Part shown: positions 8,980-18,613 of the stretch, one piece after another | Layout: every line of letters starts with the position of its first letter | How positions within the stretch are numbered: position 1 is the stretch's first letter | Assembly: GCA_947503895.1 (NCBI GenBank) | Contig: CANNFT010000011.1 | Location: 146,143-210,142 of the forward strand | Direction of reading: 5' to 3' | Source of the DNA: an uncultured Saccharospirillaceae bacterium | GTDB taxonomy: Bacteria; Pseudomonadota; Gammaproteobacteria; Pseudomonadales; Oceanobacteraceae | Length of the DNA stretch: 64,000 nucleotides | Program-made: the position numbers and the translations under genes | Notes under the pieces: model-generated | The model's input: only the letters and a program-made list of their open reading frames with translations | Databases searched by the model: none | What the model was told of the DNA's origin: nothing

Positions 8980-9328
8980 CCAGCGGATATTTTTAAAAGT
9001 CTAAGATCATGAATGCTTAGCCGACCTCTGCTGAATATCAATGCATTGCCGAGCCGAGCCTTTCATAAACCGCCTTAATACTCGCACGTCTGTACCTTAT
9101 ATTGGCGCATCAATGGATACCATCACTTCATGCCAATCTGGCCAACACTCCGTAATTAACTTCCAAACAATAGCAATCCGATTAGACTAAACGTCTAACA
9201 ATAAGGAGGGAGAATCTTGCGAAATAAGTGGACTGCCATCGGCAATTTATGGCGGGTCGCCACATATATTAAATGATCGCAGTGTTCATCCCACCACACA
9301 TTCACTTCCTCACACGGACGCAGAGCCG
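8980..9328. other. Intergenic region upstream of putP
   Basis: No gene is supported. A strong AGGAGGG at 9204-9210 precedes a TTG (9217) that opens a 19-codon frame ending at 9276, a possible leader peptide for putP. No terminator is evident after the solute-binding gene. Confidence 0.4.
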
Positions 9329-10789
9329 ATGAATCAAACACTTCCAATTGCGATTACTTTTGTTCTCTATCTTGGTGTTATGCTTTGGATAGGCTATTGG
9401 GCTTATCGAAAAACACAAAATTATTCAGACTATGTATTAGGCGGGCGAAGTCTGGGGCCGTGGCCGACAGCACTGTCGGCAGGTGCATCTGACATGTCAG
9501 GTTGGTTGCTTCTGGGTATGCCAGGTTATGCCTACGCAGCGGGTATTCAATCGGTTTGGTTGGCCGTGGGTTTATTGATAGGCACATATTTAAACTGGCT
9601 AGTTGTCGCACCTAAGTTACGTGTTCAATCGCAGTCGCTGGGTGATAGTTTGACCATTCCAGAATACTTCAGCAATCGATTCAATGATAAAGTCATGCTG
9701 CGTATGATTGCAGCGTTTTTTATTTTAATGTTCTTCCTATTTTACACGAGTTCAGCCTTGGTCGCGGGTGGCAAGCTATTTGAATCCGTGTTTGGGCTGT
9801 CTTACACGTTAGCCGTGACGATAGGGGCAATTGCTGTGGTCTCCTACACTTTCTTTGGCGGATTTTTAGCGGTTTCGTGGACAGATTTGGTTCAAGGTTT
9901 GTTGATGGCTGCCGCATTGGTCTTGGTTCCGATTGTGGCTTTTATCATGATAGGAGAAGGACCACAAAGCACACTGATGAATCACAATGCTGAATTGTTA
10001 AATGCGTTTACCAGCGATACGGGTGAGCCTATGACGAACATCGCGATCATATCCTTAATGGCATGGGGTCTCGGATATTTTGGTCAGCCGCATATCCTTG
10101 CACGCTTTAAAGCCATTCGTTCAGCAGAAGATATTGAGTCGGCGAAGTTCATCGCGGTGAGTTGGACATTAATCGGATTGTCGGGCGCGATGCTCGTGGG
10201 GTTTGCGGGTGTCGGTTATTTTGAAACGCCTTTACAGGATGCAGAGACGGTTTTTATTGCTTTAGTACAGGCCATCTTTCACCCGGTTGTCGCGGGCATT
10301 TTATTGGCTGCCATACTGGCCGCGATCATGTCTACTGCAGATTCACAATTGCTGGTCTCATCTTCCGCCTTAACGGAGGATTTCTATAAGGCGATTTTAA
10401 ATAAAAATGCAGACTCTAAAACGTTAATTTTAATTGGACGGTTTGGTGTGATCGGAATTGCTGTGATTGCTTGGCTATTGGCGCTCAACCCTGAAAGTTC
10501 AGTGCTGGGTCTGGTAAGTTATGCTTGGGCCGGATTTGGCGCTGCATTTGGACCGGCGATTATCATGTCACTGCACTGGCCTCGGATGAACCGCTTTGGC
10601 TGTCTTGCTGGCATGTTGGTTGGCGGCGTGACCGTTGTTGTTTGGAAGCAGTTGTCCGGAGGCCCTGCCGGTATTTACGATTTATATGAAATTGTACCTG
10701 GGTTTATATTTTCGATAGGGGCGATTATTGCCGTCAGTTTGGCAACGGAGTCAGATGATAAGCAATCGTCTACATTAGCAGACGCTTAA
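9329..10789 (+). CDS. putP: Sodium/proline symporter PutP
   Basis: This is a sodium:solute symporter family protein of 486 residues with about 13 membrane helices. The N-terminus has SDYVLGGRSLGPWPTALSAGASDMSGWLLLGMPGYAY, the conserved TM2 sodium/proline site region of PutP. MSTADSQLLVSSSALTEDFY is the TM8 sodium-site segment and FGPAIIMSLHW the later family signature. It imports proline with sodium across the inner membrane, for nutrition or osmoprotection. No putA is in the window. The ribosome site is weak. Confidence 0.92.
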   Translation: MNQTLPIAITFVLYLGVMLWIGYWAYRKTQNYSDYVLGGRSLGPWPTALSAGASDMSGWLLLGMPGYAYAAGIQSVWLAVGLLIGTYLNWLVVAPKLRVQSQSLGDSLTIPEYFSNRFNDKVMLRMIAAFFILMFFLFYTSSALVAGGKLFESVFGLSYTLAVTIGAIAVVSYTFFGGFLAVSWTDLVQGLLMAAALVLVPIVAFIMIGEGPQSTLMNHNAELLNAFTSDTGEPMTNIAIISLMAWGLGYFGQPHILARFKAIRSAEDIESAKFIAVSWTLIGLSGAMLVGFAGVGYFETPLQDAETVFIALVQAIFHPVVAGILLAAILAAIMSTADSQLLVSSSALTEDFYKAILNKNADSKTLILIGRFGVIGIAVIAWLLALNPESSVLGLVSYAWAGFGAAFGPAIIMSLHWPRMNRFGCLAGMLVGGVTVVVWKQLSGGPAGIYDLYEIVPGFIFSIGAIIAVSLATESDDKQSSTLADA

Positions 10790-10886
10790 ATTACGTTACT
10801 ATTGGCCCGTCTTATCCCCTGTTGTGAGCATTTATAGCGGGGGATTTGATTTGGTGATGAAAGGTTTTGCCGGTTTTTATGTGTAT

Positions 10887-12101
10887 TTAAGGGCCAAATC
10901 TTAAATGCTTTTCGTGCACCATTAACTGTTTAAAATCTTCGATACTGAGTGGCTTGCAAAAATAATAACCTTGCGCTAACGAACAACCATGCTCCACAAG
11001 AAATTCCACCTGCTCCTTTGTCTCCACGCCCATGGCGATGATCTCAATTTTTTGCGTTAAAGCTTGTTCGATTAGCTGCGCTAAATCGGATTGCCGTTGT
11101 TCGTCTCGCCCGATGGATGCAACTCTGCTGGGATGAATTTTAATTTTCTGACTGCCCATTGCGTTAAACCATTTAATAGGCACATCAGGCGCTGTGTATT
11201 GATCCATGGCACAGCGAAAACCCTGCGTGCGTAGGCGAGAAATGATCCATGGCAAATCGTCATCTGGGTGAAATATTGAAGATGGGACCTCAAACGTAAT
11301 ATCCATCATATTGACGCCCATGAATTTAGCCATCGCAGAGGCTTCATCCGGTAAAGCATGCAGGGCTTCAAGATGGCTGGGCAAATTGATTGAAAATGAG
11401 AGATGCATTTTTTCATTGAGTGGATGACTGGCCCAAGCAAACATCTGGTGCATCATGATTTGGGCAATCGGCCATCCACACAGCGGTGATTCAAGTGTTG
11501 TCCAGAATTGATCTGGGGTTAACCATCCATGCTGATGATGTTGCCAACGAGCAAGCGCTTCGAACCCTTTTACCTGACGTGTCGCTAGAGAATAGATAGG
11601 TTGATAATAGGCGACCAATGCACCCTGCGCGATGGCGCGGAGCATGTCCTGAGGTTCGATATTCAAAAGTAACGGCTTGTCGGGTTTAGGCTTATTATGT
11701 CTACTCTTTACCTTTTTATAGGCGGCGGTTTCTTCCAGTGTTGATAAAAGCCGAGATAAATCCGCTACCGAAAAAGGTTTTCCCAGACACCCTAGACAGT
11801 GTGAAGCAGAGGCGAGGCTGTGGAAGATTTCGTCACAAGGCCCGCAAGACGGCACCTTTTGAATCAAAATATAGGGTAGGGTAGATCGTTGTAAGAGTTC
11901 TTCAGCGCACCGATGCCAATTTTTAGCCTCGGCTTTTTCCTGTAAATCTGCGCAAATAATCGCCACATCAAATGAGGAGAAATCGGCAGGGTAGTCTGTC
12001 GAAATTTGGCACTCAATATTATGGTTCGCCAAGACATCGGCGACCAAACGTGCATAAGAATGAGGCGAAGTGGTTGGGGTATCTAAAATAAATGCCTGCA
12101 T
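10887..12101 (-). CDS. Degenerate EAL-domain protein with N-terminal receiver-like domain
   Basis: Residues 1-125 look like a response-regulator receiver: beta strand DVAIICADL, then CLGKPFSVADLSRLL with the conserved KP. The phospho-acceptor position seems replaced or shifted. Residues ~160-400 form an EAL domain. EALARW and the Asn of INLPSHL are kept, but the DDFG loop reads MDQYTA, the KID motif reads KIHPS, and AEGVE reads AMGVE, so metal and catalytic residues are lost. A c-di-GMP receptor or protein-interaction role is more likely than phosphodiesterase activity. It follows ald on the same strand but is separated from it by a good terminator. GYYFCKPL near the end is normal for the family. 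Confidence 0.85.
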   Translation of the reverse strand: MQAFILDTPTTSPHSYARLVADVLANHNIECQISTDYPADFSSFDVAIICADLQEKAEAKNWHRCAEELLQRSTLPYILIQKVPSCGPCDEIFHSLASASHCLGCLGKPFSVADLSRLLSTLEETAAYKKVKSRHNKPKPDKPLLLNIEPQDMLRAIAQGALVAYYQPIYSLATRQVKGFEALARWQHHQHGWLTPDQFWTTLESPLCGWPIAQIMMHQMFAWASHPLNEKMHLSFSINLPSHLEALHALPDEASAMAKFMGVNMMDITFEVPSSIFHPDDDLPWIISRLRTQGFRCAMDQYTAPDVPIKWFNAMGSQKIKIHPSRVASIGRDEQRQSDLAQLIEQALTQKIEIIAMGVETKEQVEFLVEHGCSLAQGYYFCKPLSIEDFKQLMVHEKHLRFGP

Positions 12102-12179
12102 GTTTACCTACCCCATTCATTCAGGTATTGACTGATTATAGAGTAGACGATATGTGCATATTTTGGTGAATCGCATGCA

Positions 12180-12204
12180 TAAAAAAGCGGGCGCGAAGCC
12201 CGCT
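12180..12204 (-). terminator. Intrinsic terminator of ald
   Basis: Read on the - strand, AGCGGGC-ttcgc-GCCCGCT is followed by TTTTTT. It lies between ald and the EAL gene, making them separate units. Confidence 0.9.
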
Positions 12205-12265
12205 AAAAGGGAGGGAAGGGGCCGCTCAGATGTCCATTTCCCATGTCGTAATAGGTTGCGCTTAA

Positions 12266-13381
12266 CTACTGTAAGGCAGATTCCGGACTCACAAAGGCAT
12301 ATCCAAGTGCTTCCGCAACAGGCTGATTGGTGACTTTGCCATTCCACACATTTAGCCCATTTAATAAATGCTTATCGTCTGACAAGGCTTTCTTCCAGCC
12401 TTTATTGGCTAGGGCCAATGTAAACGGCAAAGTAGCGTTGTTGAGCGCGTAGGTAGAGGTACGTGCCACTCCCCCCGGCATGTTGGCGACGCAATAATGA
12501 ACGACATCATCAACAATGTATGTGGGTTCAGCATGGGTGGTGGCCTTAGAAGTCTCGAAGCAGCCGCCTTGGTCGATAGCGACATCGACCAGCACCGTAC
12601 CGGCTTCCATTTTGCTAATCATTTCGCGTGTTACTAATTTTGGTGCCGCAGCGCCGGGAATCAATACCGCCCCGATAATCAAATCTGCGTTCAATACGGT
12701 TTCTTCTAACGCGGTTTGCGTTGAATACAGTGTTTTGGCTCGACTGCCAAAATGGGACGACAGAGATTCCAGCACGGCTGGGTTACGATCCAGAATCGTG
12801 ACATCAGCTTGCAAGCCTACAGCCATCTCCGCCGCATGGAATCCCACCACACCACCGCCTAGAACCGCGACCTTGGCGGGTTTCACACCTGGAACGCCAC
12901 CGAGTAATAATCCTTTGCCTCCGCGTGATTTTTCAAGTGCAGCAGCACCGGCTTGAATCGACATTCGACCGGCTACTTGGCTCATGGGTTTCAATAAAGG
13001 TAGAGCACCGGACTGGCTGGTAATGGTTTCATAAGCGATGCAGGTTGCACCAGATTGAACCAAGTCTTTGGTTTGCTCGGCATCAGGTGCTAAATGTAGA
13101 TAGGTGAATAAAATTTGATCAGGGCGTAACATTGCTCGCTCAACGGATTGGGGCTCTTTTACTTTTACGATCATTTCAGCGCGATCAAAAACCTCTGCGG
13201 CGGTTGAAACAATCTTGGCACCTGCCTGTATATAGGCATCATCCAGTGCGCCAATTCCAGTCCCTGCTTGAGTTTCAACCATCACCTCATGCCCATGGCG
13301 CACGGCCTCGGCGACACTTTCTGGCGTCATGCCGACTCGGTATTCGTGGTTCTTAATTTCTTTCGGTACGCCAATTAACAT
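12266..13381 (-). CDS. ald: Alanine dehydrogenase
   Basis: Catalyses NAD-dependent reversible oxidative deamination of L-alanine to pyruvate and ammonia in the cytoplasm. The N-terminus MLIGVPKEIKNHEYRVGMTPE is diagnostic. The catalytic Lys sits in VKVKEPQ and the catalytic His in YLHLAPD. The Rossmann motif is VAVLGGGVVGFHAAEMA, and the length (371) is normal. AGAGGTGATGT precedes the ATG. It is divergent from an Lrp/AsnC gene, the usual arrangement in which the regulator senses alanine and activates ald. Confidence 0.97.
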   Translation of the reverse strand: MLIGVPKEIKNHEYRVGMTPESVAEAVRHGHEVMVETQAGTGIGALDDAYIQAGAKIVSTAAEVFDRAEMIVKVKEPQSVERAMLRPDQILFTYLHLAPDAEQTKDLVQSGATCIAYETITSQSGALPLLKPMSQVAGRMSIQAGAAALEKSRGGKGLLLGGVPGVKPAKVAVLGGGVVGFHAAEMAVGLQADVTILDRNPAVLESLSSHFGSRAKTLYSTQTALEETVLNADLIIGAVLIPGAAAPKLVTREMISKMEAGTVLVDVAIDQGGCFETSKATTHAEPTYIVDDVVHYCVANMPGGVARTSTYALNNATLPFTLALANKGWKKALSDDKHLLNGLNVWNGKVTNQPVAEALGYAFVSPESALQ

Positions 13382-13528
13382 ACATCACCTCTATTGTTCT
13401 GTTTTTGAGTGTTGAGATGTTTTTAGTATGGATCAATATTTAAGATTTTTTTTCTTAAATATTGAGCTATTTGGGGAATAATTTAATAATATTTATCAAG
13501 TTTAAATTGTTTCTCGGTAAAAATTACT
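13382..13528. promoter_or_regulatory. Divergent ald / lrp-type control region
   Basis: A 147-bp AT-rich interval with runs of T and A separates the two divergent genes. Lrp-family proteins bind such bendable AT-rich DNA. I did not find one clear dyad. Confidence 0.5.
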
Positions 13529-13984
13529 ATGGATAGGATCAATATCGGTATTTTGTCCCTTCTTCAGCATGATTGCACCCTGTCAGTGGCGGATATTGGT
13601 GAAAAAGTGGGGTTGTCGACTTCAGCCTGTCATCGACGAATCCGCCAACTTGAAGACGACGGTTTAATTCGTAGCTACTCCGCGAATCTCAGCCGTGAAG
13701 CACTCGGGTTACGAATGGAAGTATTCGTCGAAGTCACTTTGGATAGTCAAAGCGAAGCATTGCTCGATGGATTTGAACAGGCGGTCAGAAACTGTCGAGA
13801 TATCATCGAGTGCCATTTAATGGCCGGTGACGCTGACTACTTATTAAGAGTCGCGGCGGCTGATCCCCATGCTTACGAAAAGCTCCACCGTAAAACGCTC
13901 GCCAGCCTACCTGGGGTCGCAAGATTGAAATCAAACTTCGTATTGAAAACAGTGAGTGAATATTCAGGTTATCCACTCAACTAA
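13529..13984 (+). CDS. Lrp/AsnC family transcriptional regulator (likely ald regulator)
   Basis: The 151-residue protein has an N-terminal winged HTH (LSVADIGEKVGLSTSACHRRIRQLEDDGLIRSY) and a C-terminal RAM/AsnC ligand-binding domain (residues ~65-150) with CHLMAGDADYLLRV. Length and layout are standard. Divergence from alanine dehydrogenase suggests that it responds to alanine or a branched-chain amino acid and controls ald. The specific ligand is inferred from context. Confidence 0.93.
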   Translation: MDRINIGILSLLQHDCTLSVADIGEKVGLSTSACHRRIRQLEDDGLIRSYSANLSREALGLRMEVFVEVTLDSQSEALLDGFEQAVRNCRDIIECHLMAGDADYLLRVAAADPHAYEKLHRKTLASLPGVARLKSNFVLKTVSEYSGYPLN

Positions 13985-14885
13985 TAAAACGGTAAGCGTC
14001 TACGGGTGTAGTCGCAGGAATATTTTCCAAGTATTGTCATTATCATGAAACATTTGGATGACACAGTGGTGCCGAACAGGCGAGCATTGTCCATTTCTGA
14101 ATGGTTTGTATAACAATAGAATGAATGGCCGTTGTTTATCGTGGAGAGAATAATGGGCGATATTAATTTCTGCGATAAATTAAACCGAAAATTAAAAAAA
14201 TCCAATGCTGAAGCCGTCTAATTTTTAAACAAAATAATCGGTGTACGATCAAACGGATGTTTTAAAATTGGGCATTTAGACGGTCGCTGCACTAAATTTA
14301 TGCGACCAAACAAAACAATTTAACAAAAGTGGCAAAAATAGACGTAGATTACGTTTCGGAAGTTGACATATTTCCAAAGGAAAAGTATTGATATGTCTGC
14401 TGTGACGCAATAAAGGCAAATCATTGGACTGCGAGCAAAAATTGCGCTATTCAAGGTCTCCAGATTGCGACGCTTAACGAAGGATTAACGTTGGTAGTGC
14501 TGAGTATGGCTATCAGTATAAAAGTATTCTAGGTGAGCAATTATTTCTGCAGGGAAGTAAAGTAAAGTTGGCAGGTTTAACCTATTTACATCTTTAGTTT
14601 GTGGACCTTTAGAATACACCAGAATTTGGCAACGAGGCATGAGCAAAAAAAGACCGAATTGGCCCTTGCAGCAATTATAGGTGTAATGGTTCACTTTGTC
14701 CGACGCTGCACACTGATGTGCCGTTGTGGGGGGATGATTGCTTTCAAGTGCCAGATCAATGAAGCTTTATGAAAATTGAAATCATAAAAAATAGCCCATT
14801 GATAAACTCAGCGTTTTGCTGCATCCTTGCTGCCACAAAACTAAAACAACAACTCAATAAATCATCAAAGGCGAGAGACTACCTG
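13985..14885. other. Long intergenic region upstream of the porin
   Basis: About 900 bp without a supportable gene. A TTGACA at 14363 followed 17 bp later by TATTGA could be a promoter. Between about 14487 and 14680 the + strand gives protein-like stretches in two frames broken by stops, perhaps an eroded gene. The rest is AT-rich with no clear structure. Confidence 0.4.
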
Positions 14886-16019
14886 ATGAAAAAACAACAG
14901 CAAAAAACAATGAAACGCATTGGTGTTATGCCAACAGCATTGGCAATGGCTATCTCTTCTGTAGCAGCGACACAAGCCTTTGCTGAAACTCCTAATCACA
15001 AGTTCGGTGTATACTTACGTTCTGACCTAGTTATGAACAGCAATGATAATGACGCTGATACAAATGATGACGGTGATTCTACTCGTTTTCAAATTAACAG
15101 CATTCGTATGAACTGGGCTGGTGATCTAAACGATAAAACATCATACCGAGTTCGTTACCGTCTTCACAAAAGTGCTGATGTAAGTGAAAAAGATAATACC
15201 CCTAGTGCATTGGATTATGCTTACTTAGATCGCAAGGTAAGTGACACTGTTAAAATCCGTGCTGGTAAGCACTTCTTGCCAGCAAGCGGTGGTCGCGAAG
15301 GTGATTACTCTGGTTTAGATGTTTATTTGTACTCTATGGCTGGTGACAATGTACTAGCATACGAAACTGGTGTAACTGGTATGTTTGATGTTGCCGGTCA
15401 ATCATTGTCTCTATCTGTATTCAATGGTGCGGGTGAAACAAACCAGTCTGGCCTAGGCTATGGTGTAGGTTACTATGGTGACTTTGCTAACGGTATGGTT
15501 CAGCCAATTGCTTCTTACTATGTTGTAAACAGTACAGAGCAAGAAGCGGTAACTGATGTATTGGACGATCCTACTACTTCTAAAGATGAATCTGTGATTG
15601 GTTCAGCTGAGAAAGACGCTCAAACAAATGCTTATTTGTCTGCTGGTGTGCGTGTGAATTTTGCTCCTGCGCACGTAGAAGTTGATTACATCAACATAGT
15701 TTCAGGTGCTTTTGTTGATGGTGCTGAAGATCAAGCAATTACCTCTATTGTTGCTAAGGCCGGTGCTGATTTAATGGGTGGTTCTGTTAAGCCACAGCTT
15801 AAGTTTGAATCTAGTAAGATTGAGAATGCAGCCTATGTTGACGGTGCAGATCTAGATCGTACAGGTATTTCGGCAGCGGTTGAATACTACCCTGAGCCAG
15901 AATGGCGTGTTCATGCTGCATACACTACTTATACAGATGCACCAGATGCCGATGGCGCTGAAGACATAAAAACAGATCAAATTATCTTGGGTTTCAGCTT
16001 CATCTTCACTAACGGCTAA
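14886..16019 (+). CDS. Outer-membrane porin, highly expressed type
   Basis: The chosen ATG (14886) opens a signal peptide ending SSVAATQAFA-ET; an in-frame ATG at 14769 would add 39 non-signal residues. The mature part starts HKFGVYLRSDLVMNSND and consists of alternating short amphipathic strands with acidic loops, ending in an aromatic-rich strand, as in general porins and phosphate-selective-like porins. DLNDKTSYRVRYRLHK and RAGKHFLPASGG resemble porin O/P-type strands. Synonymous codons are strongly biased to a small set compared with neighbours, as in abundant proteins. The long upstream region and strong terminator fit a monocistronic porin. Substrate unknown. Confidence 0.8.
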   Translation: MKKQQQKTMKRIGVMPTALAMAISSVAATQAFAETPNHKFGVYLRSDLVMNSNDNDADTNDDGDSTRFQINSIRMNWAGDLNDKTSYRVRYRLHKSADVSEKDNTPSALDYAYLDRKVSDTVKIRAGKHFLPASGGREGDYSGLDVYLYSMAGDNVLAYETGVTGMFDVAGQSLSLSVFNGAGETNQSGLGYGVGYYGDFANGMVQPIASYYVVNSTEQEAVTDVLDDPTTSKDESVIGSAEKDAQTNAYLSAGVRVNFAPAHVEVDYINIVSGAFVDGAEDQAITSIVAKAGADLMGGSVKPQLKFESSKIENAAYVDGADLDRTGISAAVEYYPEPEWRVHAAYTTYTDAPDADGAEDIKTDQIILGFSFIFTNG

Positions 16020-16062
16020 TACTGTTACTGAAGAAAAAAATATTATTCATTGGGTAATATTG

Positions 16063-16092
16063 AAAAAACGTCGACTTCGGTCGGCGTTTTTT
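16063..16092 (+). terminator. Strong UUCG-loop terminator after the porin
   Basis: AAAAAACGTCGAC and GTCGGCGTTTTTT pair (one G-T wobble) around a TTCG tetraloop, with the T run in the stem end. The A run makes it usable from either side. Confidence 0.95.
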
Positions 16093-16857
16093 ATTTCTGC
16101 TGTCGACAATCTAGGTAATGAAGGGGTTGGGTTTTTCTATCCGTCCTACTAATCCACTAACTCAATCTGTCAGTTTAAGCCCTTCTATATTTTGCTATCT
16201 TAGTACTATCGTAACATATTTGCTTCAAAACTAGCTTTGAGACTGCTGGAAATTGATGGTCGTCAAAATACTGTTTGGCGATTTTAGCTTTTGAACTCAG
16301 TATAGTCACAAAGCTCATTCATGTTTATCATTGAGCTGCATAAAGCTATTGAAAAAACATGGCATCCATAGACAATTACCTATTTTCCTTGATTTAGGGA
16401 GGTGTCAGCTTTACGCTTTTTTGTAACTAATCGGAGAAATGGCAGAAACTTCCTATTGTTAGATAAGCGAAAATATACCGTAAACCTGAAGAGTTGCTTT
16501 CAATTTGGTGGGCAATTTAGGCATGACGCTAGTGATCGCCTACCTTTGAATAAATGTAACTATTTAGCACAGCTGTTTTGATATTAGAGTAGATCTAAGG
16601 GTTTCGGCTCCCGGTTTCTTTTTGCGGGGTTGGTACGGTACCCCGCTTCGTGGCTGCTGAGTCTCCCTACGACTTTATATATTTATGACCGCTAAGGTGG
16701 GTGGTTGTCTGAAACGCCGCATAATGATGATCGATTCAGTTATATTTCTCATTGATATGGCTACGTTAATTCTATAATCGTTTTTCGAGATATACATAGT
16801 GATTGAGAATCATGCTGAATGATTGCGAATAATTAATAAAATGTTATGCACATTACT
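16093..16857. other. Intergenic region without recognised genes
   Basis: About 765 bp, AT-rich. The only structure noted is a GC-rich hairpin at 16624-16646 (GCGGGGT ... TACCCCGC) without a T tract. No ORF with a ribosome site or recognisable product was found. Confidence 0.5.
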
Positions 16858-17790
16858 TTAAGGCGATGTAGAAAATGACTCTGGTATGCCAGCAATATTG
16901 ATATTCGCATCAATGCTTTCAACGCCGCTTAGCCACTTCTGAATCACCTCTGGGTTTTGAGATAACCAATTCCACGCAGCATTGCGGGGATCAATATATC
17001 GATTGTCAATATCATCCATAATGACATTCTCCATGCTGGTGCTAAATTTAAGGTTGCTAATCAGTTGACTTGCATTGGGGCAGTCGGAGCGAAACTGTTT
17101 GCGGAAGTTAGTGTGGATCGTTGATCCGCCGTAATTTGGCCCAAAGTATTGTTCATCTCCAGAAAGATAGGTGACTTCAAATTTTTCGTTCATTGGGTGG
17201 GGCTCCCAACCAAGGAATACAATCCACTTTTTATCTCGAATATGCTTTCTAATTTGAGCCATCAGAATTCGCTCTGATGTAGGCACCAATGAAAACTGGC
17301 CTAATTCGTAAGCGTTGTCTTGGATCATCGACTGAATGATTCTATTGCCATCATTCCCTTTTTCTAGCCCGTAGATATAACCTCTAAATTGGTCTTTGTT
17401 TGCTGCCAAATCTTGAAAGGTTCGAATACCTGCGTCGGAAACGTATTTGGGTACGGCCAACGTATATTTTGCACCCACTAGATTCGCAGGCCCCATTTCA
17501 ACACTGCCATTGTTAAGGAATGGTTGAATGTCTGCCTGCATGGAGGGCAGCCAATTTCCGAGGAACACATCTATGCGCTGGGCTGCCAGTGCCTGGTATA
17601 AGTCTGGTACGGTAAATTCTTGCACCGATATGCGATAACCAAGCCTCTCGAGTAGTAGCTGAGCAATCGCCGTCGTCGATTTCACATCTGTCCAACCCAC
17701 CACGCCAAAATTTATTCGGCTGCACTTATCAGCATGGGCATGTAAGGATATTAATAAGAGAATTAGAGCTGAGATTGTTTTTTTGTTCAT
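16858..17790 (-). CDS. Glycine betaine/choline-type ABC substrate-binding protein (orphan)
   Basis: The ATG at 17790 opens a signal peptide (MNKKTISALILLLISLHAHA-DKC); an in-frame ATG at 17898 adds 36 residues that do not look like one. The mature protein matches OpuAC/ChoX-type betaine or choline binders: INFGVVGWTDVKSTTAIAQLLLERLGY, DVFLGNWLPSM, VFLGWEPHPMN. The Trp residues in NW and GW are of the kind that form the cation-pi box for quaternary amines. No permease or ATPase gene is adjacent, so it either serves a distant transporter or acts as a sensor. Exact ligand is not certain. Confidence 0.82.
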   Translation of the reverse strand: MNKKTISALILLLISLHAHADKCSRINFGVVGWTDVKSTTAIAQLLLERLGYRISVQEFTVPDLYQALAAQRIDVFLGNWLPSMQADIQPFLNNGSVEMGPANLVGAKYTLAVPKYVSDAGIRTFQDLAANKDQFRGYIYGLEKGNDGNRIIQSMIQDNAYELGQFSLVPTSERILMAQIRKHIRDKKWIVFLGWEPHPMNEKFEVTYLSGDEQYFGPNYGGSTIHTNFRKQFRSDCPNASQLISNLKFSTSMENVIMDDIDNRYIDPRNAAWNWLSQNPEVIQKWLSGVESIDANINIAGIPESFSTSP

Positions 17791-18031
17791 ATGCTTGGCG
17801 GCCACGTAACGAGAGTGCTTGAGATTTTTAACGGGTAGCAACCTCAGCAAATTTGATTTTCGAATGTGAGGTCCCGAATCGGTGGCGTTAAATAACATAG
17901 CTAATTGGGTCGGAGAAGGTGTTGTTTGGCCATATAGTGTCTGAGTAATGGATACGTGACGTGGCGCATTCAGGCGATACTTATTTTTGCGCGAATTCGC
18001 GATAAGTTAAAAGTGGGGGCGAAAAAATGTT

Positions 18032-18322
18032 TTATGGTTCTTTACCATAAATTGAGCGTCGCTGAGACTTTTGCTCGGGAGTCATTTCAAACTCTTGAGA
18101 GGATTTGGCAGGTTTAATGGTGCCCTCAGTGTTCTGGCGATTAGAGAGTCGTTGTGGTTCACTCGCACTCATTTTTAGTTGAGTTTCTTCTTTGAGTATA
18201 GATTGAGCCTCTCGAATGAAATCCAATATCTCGGCTTTCAGCTCTTTAAACTCGTTGGCATCAATCGATAAATCCAGTGATGGTGCTGTAAAGTTTATGG
18301 ATAAGGTAAATTTTTTACTCAT
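18032..18322 (-). CDS. Small hypothetical protein, 96 residues
   Basis: The ATG at 18322 has CGGAG about nine bases upstream. The first half (FTLSINFTAPSLDLSIDANEFKELKAEILDFIREAQSIL) alternates beta-like and helical segments. The second half is hydrophilic and probably disordered. There is no signal peptide, Cys or recognised domain. It lies alone between the betaine-binding gene and the thiolase. Coding is plausible from the ribosome site and sensible composition; function unknown. Confidence 0.55.
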   Translation of the reverse strand: MSKKFTLSINFTAPSLDLSIDANEFKELKAEILDFIREAQSILKEETQLKMSASEPQRLSNRQNTEGTIKPAKSSQEFEMTPEQKSQRRSIYGKEP

Positions 18323-18613
18323 GTGTGGCTCCGTTTCAAAATGGTTGTGCAGACCGGTCGCTTAGTACATTAACAATACTGCAACATTTGCAGGGTGAAT
18401 ATCTAGCAAGGCCTGGTTAGTCATGACTTGAAAAATAAAGTAACGGTCCCGTGTTGAATTTATTTAAGCACTATTATCCAACCAAGTATTCCCAGCTCTA
18501 TTAAAAGTTAATATGTACACTTGAAGTTGGGTGTTTAAAAGGGATGTGTGGTGCTTTGTTTGATGAGTAAGCGGGGGTTTAACGTATGATTGTGGTTGCT
18601 GGCAAGGCGAAAT

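Noticed and set aside
10812..10850. Possible terminator after putP (ATCCCC ... GGGGAT)
   Set aside because: The arms pair but the loop is large and no T tract follows; too weak to list.
12516..12956. 146-codon + strand ORF opposite ald
   Set aside because: Antisense shadow of alanine dehydrogenase; composition follows the complementary codons.
13981..14205. 74-codon - strand ORF after the Lrp gene
   Set aside because: Low-complexity, no ribosome site and no recognisable product.
14485..14694. 69-codon - strand ORF upstream of the porin
   Set aside because: No ribosome site or domain; the opposite strand reads more like a decayed coding region.
16624..16646. GC-rich hairpin considered as tRNA or terminator
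   Set aside because: No tRNA arms or CCA-type end can be built around it, and there is no T run.
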